From positions 1 to 8,631 of the forward strand of contig CAKORH010000030.1 in NCBI GenBank assembly GCA_934101235.1: a stretch of DNA of 8,631 nt, given 5' to 3'. Within the stretch, counting starts at the first letter, position 1, and the number at the start of each line of letters is the position of its first letter. The position numbers and the translations under genes were made by a program. Positions 1 through 5,590 of this stretch are shown here, piece after piece. The stretch comes from an uncultured Bacilli bacterium. GTDB lineage: Bacteria > Bacillota_I > Bacilli_A > RF39 > UBA660. The notes beneath the pieces are model-generated. The model saw only the letters and a program-made list of their open reading frames with translations. It did not search any database and had not been told where the DNA came from.

Positions 1-90
1 TGACATATGTAACATTACAAAAATATTATCAACCTTTGTTTTAAATTTACTATCAGAAAATTCTTTATCATATTTTAATAATTCATCCAT
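1..90 (-). CDS. TIM44-like domain protein, N-terminal fragment (cut by window edge)
   Basis: An open frame runs off the left edge of the window. From the ATG at 90 it reads MDELLKYDKEFSDSKFKTKV and continues as DNIFVMLHMS, with no stop. The pattern F-x3-KF-x-T followed by a hydrophobic helix matches the start of the TIM44-like domain in the gene just upstream (F119, KF123-124, T126). This is therefore probably a second TIM44-like protein, here without a signal peptide or membrane segment. The start at 90 is preferred because a weak Shine-Dalgarno sequence (ATAGGA) lies about 8 bases upstream; the ATG at 99 almost abuts that site. It begins 11 bases after the stop of the membrane-bound paralogue, so co-transcription and coupled translation are likely. 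Only 30 codons are visible, so the family call is tentative. Confidence 0.55.
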   Translation of the reverse strand, partial: MDELLKYDKEFSDSKFKTKVDNIFVMLHMS

Positions 91-101
91 AACATTCATT
101 C

Positions 102-959
102 CTATCTCTGTTGTTTCATTTCTTTTTTTACCAATGTCCATTTTGCTTCATTATTAACTATTACAGAATTACAGTATTCACATTTTCCACCAGAATTTAT
201 ATCAATATTAGCACCACAATTTGGACACTTATCAATATGTTTTCCACTAATATCTTTTGTAAATGTTAATTCATAAACGTAATGCATTTTTCTATTTTTA
301 TTTCCCCTAACTACTTTATTACTACTGTCTACTAAATAATCATAACATTCAACTGTCATTACAGTTGTTACAGTTTCTATATTATTTTCTATATTAATAT
401 CAGTTACTATATTAGTAATATAAGAAATATTTTCCATTATATTTTTTTGACCCTTAACTTTTAAAGTATCTAATTGCATACTATACATATTATACATTTC
501 ATCACTTACTAATTCTCTAATAGTATCATAATCAAAATTCATCCATGCAGTTTGTAATTCTTTATATAAGTTAAAAGCCTCAGTATTAAATTTAACTTTA
601 TCAAAACTTGAATCAACTTTCCAAATTTCATCGTCACTTAAAGGTTTAGCATAATAGCTTGAACTATAAGTAGTGCTACTATTACCAATATTTTTATTAT
701 TACATACAATAATTATAACAACTACTACTATAACAACAACAATAAATCCTCCGATTGAAAGATCTCCACTTCCAGAAGAACTACTACTTCCACTGTCCCA
801 ACTAGAACCAGAATCCCAACTAGAACCGGAGTCCCAACTACTACCTCCACTATCCCAACTTGAATCAAAGCCACTATCTGCTTTTATCATTGCTGGTTTA
901 TACACAAAAACTAATCCTAATAATAAAATCAAACATACATATAATACTTTATTTTTCAT
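102..959 (-). CDS. Membrane-anchored TIM44-like domain protein with WDS repeats and C-terminal zinc ribbon
   Basis: The 285-residue product has a clear modular layout. Residues 4-20 form an N-terminal signal or hydrophobic segment followed by IKA-DSGF, a plausible signal-peptidase site after A27. Residues 29-57 are low-complexity SSWDSG repeats and 58-66 a Ser/Gly stretch. Residues 71-86 form a strongly hydrophobic TM helix. Residues about 115-275 resemble a bacterial TIM44-like (NTF2-fold) domain, and inserted near its end is a zinc ribbon (CPNC at 245-248, CEYC at 260-263). Bacterial TIM44-like proteins often pair a low-complexity segment and a TM helix with this domain, but their role is poorly known, and I assign no function beyond a probable membrane-linked protein-interaction role. 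AAGGAG lies 6 bases before the ATG. The gene follows the 135-aa relative by 24 bases and precedes another TIM44-like gene by 11. Confidence 0.75.
   Translation of the reverse strand: MKNKVLYVCLILLLGLVFVYKPAMIKADSGFDSSWDSGGSSWDSGSSWDSGSSWDSGSSSSSGSGDLSIGGFIVVVIVVVVIIIVCNNKNIGNSSTTYSSSYYAKPLSDDEIWKVDSSFDKVKFNTEAFNLYKELQTAWMNFDYDTIRELVSDEMYNMYSMQLDTLKVKGQKNIMENISYITNIVTDINIENNIETVTTVMTVECYDYLVDSSNKVVRGNKNRKMHYVYELTFTKDISGKHIDKCPNCGANIDINSGGKCEYCNSVIVNNEAKWTLVKKEMKQQR
789..875 (-). repeat. In-gene tandem repeat encoding SSWDSG units
   Basis: The octamer tcccaact (plus strand) starts at 796, 814, 832 and 853, that is, at spacings of 18, 18 and 21 bases. It encodes residues 29-57 of the TIM44-like protein as W-D-S-(G) units. 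All spacings are multiples of three, so unit gain or loss would keep the frame; the 21-base step adds one glycine codon. The neighbouring gene at 984-1391 has a shorter, less regular version (SGFDSSWDS, then SSWDNDDD), so the segment is shared between the two proteins but expanded here. Confidence 0.85.
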
Positions 960-983
960 TTTTTACTCCTTTTTTCTTTTCAT

Positions 984-1391
984 TTATTTTTTTTTAGAAT
1001 ATTCATAGCAAATACATGCCATTAAAATTAATAATAAGCATACTATTGATACAATAAGATATTCACCTTTATATACAAGATACATTTCAACAAGCGTTAT
1101 AATTCCAGAAAAAGCAATTGCTAAAAAATCAAATAATTTACCTTTTGCAATATAACAAGATAAAACATAATATATGGAACATGTTGTTATAAATATTGGT
1201 ACCACATAAAGTGTTATAACTATTTTTTTGGAAAATGAAATATCGTCATCATTATCCCAGCTGCTACCGTAACTACTACTTTCACTATCCCAACTTGAAT
1301 CAAAACCACTATCTGCTTTTATAAATGTTGGCCGTAAAATAAATGATAGTGCGATTAATAAAATCCCAATCAAATATAAACTTCTATTCAT
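984..1391 (-). CDS. Small membrane protein with signal peptide and SGFDSSWDS segment, function unknown
   Basis: The product is 135 residues. Residues 4-20 form a hydrophobic signal or anchor, followed by FIKADSGFDSSWDS (24-37), nearly identical to residues 25-36 of the next protein in the operon. A short acidic/Ser-rich stretch ending in DNDDD follows. Three predicted TM segments lie at about 56-80, 86-106 and 110-128, and the protein ends in a charged tail (EYSKKK). It lacks the TIM44-like and zinc-ribbon parts of its neighbour, so the two share only the exported N-terminal cassette. I do not recognise a named family. TAGGAGA lies about 10 bases upstream of the ATG, and the promoter at 1417-1445 makes this the first gene of its unit. 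A shared membrane complex with the downstream TIM44-like proteins is an inference from the shared segment and gene order. Confidence 0.75.
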   Translation of the reverse strand: MNRSLYLIGILLIALSFILRPTFIKADSGFDSSWDSESSSYGSSWDNDDDISFSKKIVITLYVVPIFITTCSIYYVLSCYIAKGKLFDFLAIAFSGIITLVEMYLVYKGEYLIVSIVCLLLILMACICYEYSKKK

Positions 1392-1416
1392 AATTTTTTA
1401 TTCTCCTACAATAAAA

Positions 1417-1445
1417 ATTATAACAAAATATTTAAAAATAACCAA
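1417..1445 (-). promoter_or_regulatory. Sigma-A-type promoter for the WDS/TIM44-like unit
   Basis: On the minus strand, TTGGTT (1445-1440) and a perfect TATAAT (1422-1417) are separated by 17 bases. Transcription would start near 1410, giving a leader of about 20 bases with a Shine-Dalgarno sequence before the ATG at 1391. The promoter lies immediately after the stop of the FAD-dependent dehydrogenase gene, which separates the TIM44-like unit from the genes upstream. I see no convincing terminator between them, only an all-A/T inverted repeat, so read-through is possible. Confidence 0.65.
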
Positions 1446-1452
1446 TCATTTT

Positions 1453-2823
1453 TTATTTTTTTAGTATATCTCTCGCAGCAACTAATCCTGTAGCGGCAGC
1501 TGTGACTATATTTCCAGCCTTACCAGAACCATCACCTATAAAATATATATCTTCATTTTCTAATTTAAATTTATTATTTGTTTCTATTTCATTGCTAAAA
1601 AATTTAATTTCTGGTCCATACAATAATGTATCGTCATTATTAACACCTGGTATTATTTTATCTAATTTTTCTAATCCTTCTAATATATTTGTAACTATTC
1701 TATGAGGCAATACTAAAGATAAATCACCAGCTACACAATCTTTTAAAGTTGGCTCAGTATACCCTTTATCTATTTTACTCCAAGTACTTCTACGACCTTT
1801 TCTTAAATCTTTTAAACGTTGAATTATAGGTTTTCCATCTCCCAATACATTTGCAATTCTTGCAATAGATTCACCATATTCACGCGTATTTGTAACTGGT
1901 TCAGTTAAAGTTACTTTAGAAATAAAAGCAAAATTACTATTATTAGATTTAATTTCTTTTAATGAATGACCATTTACACATATGTATCCATAATAATTTT
2001 CTTTAGTAACAAAACCTCCAGGATTAGTACAAAAAGTTCTTATTTCATCATTATGAGTATCAGTTTTAATAAATATAGTAGGATCATATATGATATTACA
2101 AAAATCTTCCAATATATCTTTTCTAACTTCAACTCTTACACCAATTTCTATACTTTGAGATAAATAAGGAATTTTATACTTATCTGCAATTTCTTGTATC
2201 CACTTAGCACCAGTTCTACCTGGAGCAACTATAACTTTTTTTGCTATTATTTCTTCCTTTTTACTAACTAACTTATAACTATCTTTTTCTTTAACTATAT
2301 CAAGTACATCAAAGTTTTCTTTTAATTCTACACCTTTTTCTTCTAGATAATTTGAAAAATCCTCAATATATTTAGGTAATTTATCAGAACCTAAATGTTT
2401 TTGTTTTATCAAAAGTAATCTTCCACCATTTATAGTTACTTGTTTTTTTAACTTTAATGCTTCATCCATATTACTAGGATAAACATCACTATCCATACCA
2501 AATTTTGTAAATATTTCTTCAGTATCATCTATCAATTTATATGCTTCACTTTCACTCATATATTTAAACAAATCGGATTTGCCTAATTTAGGAATAAAAT
2601 TTAATTTACCATCAGAAAAAGTACCAGCACCACCATAACCATTCAAAATATTACACATTCTACAATTAACACACTTACCATTTTTAGCCATTGGACAACT
2701 TCTTTTTAAAGCTTTCTTACCTCTATCTACTAAAACAACTTTTAAATTCTTATTATTGGTAATTAATTCATATGCAGCAAATAATCCAGCAGGTCCAGCA
2801 CCTATTATAGCAACATCTACCAT
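1453..2823 (-). CDS. FAD-dependent dehydrogenase, COG2509 type (NAD(P)/FAD-dependent oxidoreductase)
   Basis: The 456-residue length is usual for this family. The N-terminus is a Rossmann dinucleotide-binding motif for FAD (IIGAGPAGLFAAYEL, G8/G10/G13), with the ribose-binding acidic end of strand 2 at VDRG (32-35). A cysteine cluster (C43, C51, C54, C57) runs into the family-typical GYGGAGTFSDGKLN (62-75). VAPGRTGAKW is the central FAD-contact segment. GDGSGKAGNIVTAAATG (430-446) is the C-terminal FAD motif, with the redox-family 'G-D-G' followed by a helix. It is probably a soluble cytosolic flavoprotein; its substrate is not established for the family, and the cysteines could hold a metal or Fe-S centre. 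GGGAG lies about 8 bases before the ATG. The gene follows the ABC-F gene by 49 bases without a terminator, so it may be read from the ABC-F leader promoter. Confidence 0.85.
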   Translation of the reverse strand: MVDVAIIGAGPAGLFAAYELITNNKNLKVVLVDRGKKALKRSCPMAKNGKCVNCRMCNILNGYGGAGTFSDGKLNFIPKLGKSDLFKYMSESEAYKLIDDTEEIFTKFGMDSDVYPSNMDEALKLKKQVTINGGRLLLIKQKHLGSDKLPKYIEDFSNYLEEKGVELKENFDVLDIVKEKDSYKLVSKKEEIIAKKVIVAPGRTGAKWIQEIADKYKIPYLSQSIEIGVRVEVRKDILEDFCNIIYDPTIFIKTDTHNDEIRTFCTNPGGFVTKENYYGYICVNGHSLKEIKSNNSNFAFISKVTLTEPVTNTREYGESIARIANVLGDGKPIIQRLKDLRKGRRSTWSKIDKGYTEPTLKDCVAGDLSLVLPHRIVTNILEGLEKLDKIIPGVNNDDTLLYGPEIKFFSNEIETNNKFKLENEDIYFIGDGSGKAGNIVTAAATGLVAARDILKK

Positions 2824-2872
2824 ATAACCACTCCCATCATACTATCTTACATATTTATAATATCATATATTT

Positions 2873-3820
2873 TTATTCTTTTACTATAGAAACTAACTCT
2901 TTGTTTTCAAATTTCAAATATTTAGTTGCAATTTTATTCATAAAATATCTATCATGGCTTACAAATAATATAGTACCATCAAAATCTTCTAACTGCTTAA
3001 TTTTCTCTTTCATAGCCTTTATCTCTTTTTGTTGATTTTTATAATCTTTAAATTCTATTAATAATCTATTTTTATACTCTATTTTATAGTAATCATAATT
3101 ACCATAATAAATATTAACTTTATTATTTTCTAATAACACTATCTTATTTGCTACTCTATTTATAAAATATCTATCATGACTTACAAATAAAACAGTTCCT
3201 TTATAATTATTTAAATATTTTTCCAACAAATTAAGTTTATCTATATCCAAATGATTAGTAGGTTCATCCAAAAGTAAAATATCCACTCCTCCTACTATTA
3301 TAGATACAAACTTAATAATTGTTTTTTGCCCTCCACTCAAATCTTTATATCTTTTATCTAATAAATTCATATCAATATTAAAATCTTTAAGTATTTTTAA
3401 TATTTTACTGTCTAATTCATAACCTCCACTTCTTATATATTGTTCTTGAATTTTATAATATTTATTAAATATTTTTTCATCATAACAATTACTAAGTTTT
3501 TTCTCTAATAAGTTCATCTTATTTTTCATATCAATTATATTTTTTACATTTGAAAACACTATATCCTTAACTAATAAATTATCATTATAATATTCATTTT
3601 CTTGTTTTAAATAACCCAACTTACTATTATTTCTTATACTAATTGTACCATTATCAACATTTTCTATACCTGCAATCATATTTAATATTGTTGTTTTACC
3701 ACAACCATTTTTTCCTATCAAACATACGCTTTCATTACTTTTTATATCAAAACTTATATTCTCAAAAAGTTTACCAAAACCAAAACTTTTTGATATTTTA
3801 TTTATTCCTATTTCTATCAT
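2873..3820 (-). CDS. ABC-F family ATPase, truncated: second nucleotide-binding domain mostly deleted
   Basis: The 315-aa product has a complete first ATPase domain: Walker A GKNGCGKTT (36-44), Q-loop LKQE (71-74), an ABC-F-type arm/helical region (about 95-150), signature LSGGQ (161-165), Walker B ILLLDEPTNHLD (181-192) and H-loop SHDRYF (214-219). The charged interdomain linker (about 240-277) then passes directly into DFDGTILFVSHDRYF, the H-loop region of a second domain, and ends 26 residues after its histidine. NBD2's Walker A, signature and Walker B are absent; full ABC-F proteins have about 490-650 residues. ABC-F proteins act in the ribosomal E site, and many give resistance to antibiotics that target the peptidyl-transferase centre. 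With one ATPase domain this protein may be non-functional or altered. The start is the ATG at 3820, 8 bases after AAGGAG; the in-frame GTG at 3829 overlaps that Shine-Dalgarno site. The attenuator leader upstream supports the antibiotic-response type. Confidence 0.85.
   Translation of the reverse strand: MIEIGINKISKSFGFGKLFENISFDIKSNESVCLIGKNGCGKTTILNMIAGIENVDNGTISIRNNSKLGYLKQENEYYNDNLLVKDIVFSNVKNIIDMKNKMNLLEKKLSNCYDEKIFNKYYKIQEQYIRSGGYELDSKILKILKDFNIDMNLLDKRYKDLSGGQKTIIKFVSIIVGGVDILLLDEPTNHLDIDKLNLLEKYLNNYKGTVLFVSHDRYFINRVANKIVLLENNKVNIYYGNYDYYKIEYKNRLLIEFKDYKNQQKEIKAMKEKIKQLEDFDGTILFVSHDRYFMNKIATKYLKFENKELVSIVKE
2940..3190 (-). repeat. In-frame direct repeat of the H-loop region within the ABC-F gene
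   Basis: Two 29-base segments, 2940-2968 and 3162-3190, match at 28 of 29 positions and lie 222 bases (74 codons) apart in the same frame. They encode the LFVSHDRYF stretch of the first domain and of the residual second domain. Protein conservation and A/T-biased codon choice may explain most of the identity. Recombination between the copies would remove exactly 222 bases in frame. Confidence 0.8.
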
Positions 3821-3844
3821 ATCACTCACTCCTTAAAAAACACG

Positions 3845-3876
3845 AAAAAAGACTATACGCAAATCTGTATAGTCTT
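3845..3876 (-). terminator. Leader terminator 2, directly before the ABC-F Shine-Dalgarno site
   Basis: On the minus strand the stem AAGACTATAC/GTATAGTCTT (3867-3876 with 3849-3858) has an 8-base loop and is followed by six U residues (3850-3845; the outermost pairs use part of this tract). It lies only about 10 bases before the AAGGAG of the ABC-F gene and well downstream of the promoter, so it acts inside the ABC-F transcript rather than ending cysS. An 8-bp alternative hairpin (3864-3871 with 3882-3889) competes with it. Confidence 0.8.
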
Positions 3877-3901
3877 AAATATATACAGAGATGCAGGCAC
3901 G

Positions 3902-3953
3902 AAAAAAATTCACACCATGCATCTAATTTTTTTAAGTTAGATTAATGGTGTGA
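3902..3953 (-). terminator. Leader terminator 1, overlapping the end of the leader ORF
   Basis: On the minus strand, TCACACCAT pairs with ATGGTGTGA (3945-3953 with 3910-3918). A 2x2 internal loop follows, then ATCTAA pairs with TTAGAT (3937-3942 with 3921-3926), with a 10-base A-rich loop. The hairpin is followed by AA and seven U residues (3908-3902), a strong intrinsic terminator. Its 5' arm consists of the last codons and the stop codon of the 19-codon leader ORF, so a ribosome held there would prevent it forming. Confidence 0.85.
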
Positions 3954-3996
3954 TATCATATGTATACATAATTACTCTATTATAATAATTAAACAT
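3937..3996 (-). CDS. 19-aa leader peptide of the ABC-F attenuator
   Basis: The short ORF encodes MFNYYNRVIMYTYDITPLI followed by TAA. It has a good ribosome binding site, TTGGAG, with GGAG (4008-4005) 8 bases before the ATG at 3996. Codons 15-19 (Ile-Thr-Pro-Leu-Ile) and the stop form the 5' arm of leader terminator 1. This position is the classic layout for a leader peptide whose translation state sets whether the downstream gene is transcribed: a ribosome slowed or stalled near the end would cover the arm and let polymerase read through to the ABC-F gene. I do not recognise the peptide from a named leader. Support comes from position, Shine-Dalgarno site and overlap, not from homology. Confidence 0.7.
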   Translation of the reverse strand: MFNYYNRVIMYTYDITPLI

Positions 3997-4034
3997 ATAT
4001 ATCACTCCAAAAAAAATATATCACACTATTCTAT

Positions 4035-4063
4035 TTTATACAAGCAATTTTTATAACATACAA
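4035..4063 (-). promoter_or_regulatory. Promoter for the ABC-F leader transcript
   Basis: On the minus strand, TTGTAT (4063-4058) and TATAAA (4040-4035) are separated by 17 bases. The expected start near 4028 gives about 30 bases before the leader ORF. The -35 box touches the U-tail of the cysS terminator, so the two units are packed back to back. The -10 box is one base off the consensus and the -35 box matches only partly, so this is a moderate call. Confidence 0.55.
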
Positions 4064-4091
4064 AAACCCATTATCAAAAAAAATGGGTTTT
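4063..4091 (-). terminator. Intrinsic terminator after cysS
   Basis: The stem AAAACCCA/TGGGTTTT (4084-4091 with 4063-4070) has a 13-base loop and runs into a U tract on the minus strand, 33 bases after the cysS stop. The A-run on the other side could make it work in both directions, but I see no plus-strand gene for it to end. Confidence 0.8.
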
Positions 4092-4123
4092 ATCATACTA
4101 TTAATATGAATTAAAACAAATAT

Positions 4124-5521
4124 CTAATTTTCTATTTTATATGTAGTACCTTCTCTAGTATCAATCAAAATAATACCTTCTTTAGATAAATCATCTCTTA
4201 TTTTATCAGCTAATTCAAAATCTTTATTTTTCTTAGCTTCTTTTCTCTCTTCTATTTTAGACATTATATAATCGTGTCTACTATCAACTGCTTCATTATT
4301 ATCATTTATTAAATCTAAACTAAATACTTTATCAAAATTCTTAATTAATTCTAACTTAGTATTACCATTTAATTCATCATTTTTTATTACATCATATAAT
4401 AATGAAATTGCATTAGCAGTATTTAAATCATCACTTATATAATCAATAAATTGTTTATTATATTTATCAAATAATTCATTATCTATATTTCCTTCTTTAG
4501 GTATATTATTAATTTTATTCAATAATTTTTTATAAGCATTTGATGCGATATCTAAATTATCAAAACTAAACACCAACTGCTTTCTATAATGACTATTTAA
4601 ACATAAATATCTAAAACTTAAAGGATTATATCCTTTTTCTTCTAATACTGATACACTCAAAACAGCACCCTTACTTTTACTCATTTTTCCACTTTCATCA
4701 TTCAAATGTTCATTATGAAACCAATAATTACACCATTTATGTCCAAGGTATGCTTCACTTTGGGCAATTTCATTTGTATGATGTGGAAAAATATTATCTA
4801 CTCCACCACCATGAATATCTAAATATTCACCTAAATGTTTCAAAGATATTCCAGTACATTCAATATGCCAACCAGGATATCCAACACCAAATGGACTATC
4901 CCATTTAAGTTCTTGACTATCAAATTTACTCTTAGTAAACCATAATGCAAAATCACCTTGATTACGTTTATTATCATCATAAAGTACTTCTTCACGAGCA
5001 CCTACTACCATTTCATCAATTTTATGATTAGTTAATTTATAATAATCATCTAACTTACTTATATCAAAATAAACATTTCCACCAGATTTATATGCATAAC
5101 CTTTTTCTATTAAAACTTCAATAATTTTTATATAATCATCTATAAGATTAGTCGCTGGTTCAACTACATCTGGCATATCACAATTAAGTTTCTTAAAATC
5201 TTTAAAGAAAGCATCAGTATAAAATTTAGCAATATCCATAACAGATTTATGTTGTGCTTTTGCACTTTTAACCATTTTATCTTCACCAGAATCACTATCA
5301 CTACTCAAGTGACCTACATCTGTTATATTCATAACTCTTTTTACATCATAACCTAAATATTCTAACGTTTTTTCTAAAACATCATGTCCTATATAATTTC
5401 TCATATTACCTATATGTGCATAATGATAAACAGTGGGACCACATGTATAAAATCCTACATAATTTGGTTTTATACTTTTAAATTCTTCTACTTTTCTTGT
5501 TAACGTATTATATATTCTCAT
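4124..5521 (-). CDS. cysS: Cysteinyl-tRNA synthetase
   Basis: This class I aminoacyl-tRNA synthetase attaches cysteine to tRNA-Cys in the cytosol. The 465-aa length is normal for bacterial CysRS. Near the N-terminus, FYTCGPTVY (24-32) holds zinc ligand C27. The class I signature is AHIGNMRNY (35-43), with HIGN in place of HIGH, a variant common in Firmicute CysRS. The other expected zinc ligands are visible: C222 in GWHIECTGIS, H247 in FPHHTNE and E251. KMSKSKG (279-285) is the second class I motif. The C-terminal part has the helical anticodon-binding pattern, ending DFELADKIRDDLSKEGIILIDTREG. The start at 5521 is chosen because GGAGG lies 7 bases upstream and MRIYNTLTRKVEEF is the normal CysRS N-terminus; the open frame extends to 5578 but only through terminator sequence. 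Terminators on both sides make it monocistronic. Confidence 0.97.
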   Translation of the reverse strand: MRIYNTLTRKVEEFKSIKPNYVGFYTCGPTVYHYAHIGNMRNYIGHDVLEKTLEYLGYDVKRVMNITDVGHLSSDSDSGEDKMVKSAKAQHKSVMDIAKFYTDAFFKDFKKLNCDMPDVVEPATNLIDDYIKIIEVLIEKGYAYKSGGNVYFDISKLDDYYKLTNHKIDEMVVGAREEVLYDDNKRNQGDFALWFTKSKFDSQELKWDSPFGVGYPGWHIECTGISLKHLGEYLDIHGGGVDNIFPHHTNEIAQSEAYLGHKWCNYWFHNEHLNDESGKMSKSKGAVLSVSVLEEKGYNPLSFRYLCLNSHYRKQLVFSFDNLDIASNAYKKLLNKINNIPKEGNIDNELFDKYNKQFIDYISDDLNTANAISLLYDVIKNDELNGNTKLELIKNFDKVFSLDLINDNNEAVDSRHDYIMSKIEERKEAKKNKDFELADKIRDDLSKEGIILIDTREGTTYKIEN

Positions 5522-5543
5522 AATAATCCCTCCATTACTTAAT

Positions 5544-5549
5544 ATTATA
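5544..5549 (-). promoter_or_regulatory. Possible -10 box for cysS
   Basis: A perfect TATAAT (5549-5544) lies 23 bases before the cysS start and just after the U tract of the upstream terminator. The best-spaced -35 candidate, TGGTTT at 5572-5567 (17-base spacer), is poor and lies inside the terminator. If it is used, the cysS leader would be only about 15 bases long. Confidence 0.35.
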
Positions 5550-5562
5550 TTACATAAATAAC

Positions 5563-5590
5563 AAAAAAACCATACCACTAAGGTATGATT
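5563..5590 (-). terminator. Intrinsic terminator upstream of cysS
   Basis: On the minus strand, AATCATACC pairs with GGTATGGTT (5582-5590 with 5568-5576), including one G-U pair, with the 5-base loop TTAGT. The U tract runs from 5569 to 5563. It could end the amidase operon, whose stop is about 155 bases upstream, or act as a cysS leader terminator. I see no T-box element, so simple operon termination is the default reading. Confidence 0.75.

Larger units (their letters stand above)
3821..4028 (-). promoter_or_regulatory. Attenuator leader of the ABC-F gene with alternative RNA hairpins
   Basis: The leader transcript of about 208 bases contains, in order, a 19-codon ORF, terminator 1, a spacer, terminator 2 and the ABC-F Shine-Dalgarno site. 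Several pairings exclude each other. Terminator 1 pairs 3945-3953 and 3937-3942 with 3910-3918 and 3921-3926. The 3' arm of terminator 1 can instead pair with the spacer (3918-3924 with 3889-3895, plus two G-C pairs past a bulge). The spacer can also pair as an 8-bp stem with the 5' arm of terminator 2 (3882-3889 with 3864-3871), which would block terminator 2. This resembles ribosome-mediated attenuation known for ABC-F resistance genes such as vmlR, lmo0919 and vgaA variants. The inducing drug and the actual folding are inferred. Confidence 0.75.

Noticed and set aside
91..99. ATG at 99 as start of the left-edge gene
   Set aside because: The only Shine-Dalgarno-like sequence nearly abuts it; the ATG at 90 has better spacing.
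673..1008. Plus-strand open frame with LEPESQ-like repeats
   Set aside because: It is the antisense shadow of the SSWDSG repeat gene, with no Shine-Dalgarno site of its own and no family likeness.
2824..2872. Promoter between the ABC-F and FAD dehydrogenase genes
   Set aside because: A/T-rich TATTATAAAT-like sequence is present but no matching -35 box; not distinguishable from background.
3821..3829. GTG at 3829 as the start of the ABC-F gene
   Set aside because: It overlaps the AAGGAG Shine-Dalgarno site; the ATG at 3820 has that site at 8 bases and gives the usual MIEI-type ABC-F N-terminus.
3882..3924. Pairing of the terminator 1 3' arm with the spacer as a true antiterminator for terminator 1
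   Set aside because: The spacer is transcribed only after the U tract of terminator 1, so it cannot affect that decision; it could only influence what happens at terminator 2.
3643..3945. Plus-strand open frame across the ABC-F start and leader
   Set aside because: It is low-complexity Tyr/Phe/Leu-rich, runs through both leader hairpins and opposes well-supported minus-strand features.
4015..4047. Alternative promoter TTGCTT with a downstream TATATT
   Set aside because: The spacing of about 21 bases is too long; TTGTAT-N17-TATAAA just upstream fits better.
5522..5578. Upstream in-frame extension of cysS to 5578
   Set aside because: The extra 19 residues are not CysRS-like and are encoded by terminator and promoter sequence; GGAGG lies correctly before the ATG at 5521.
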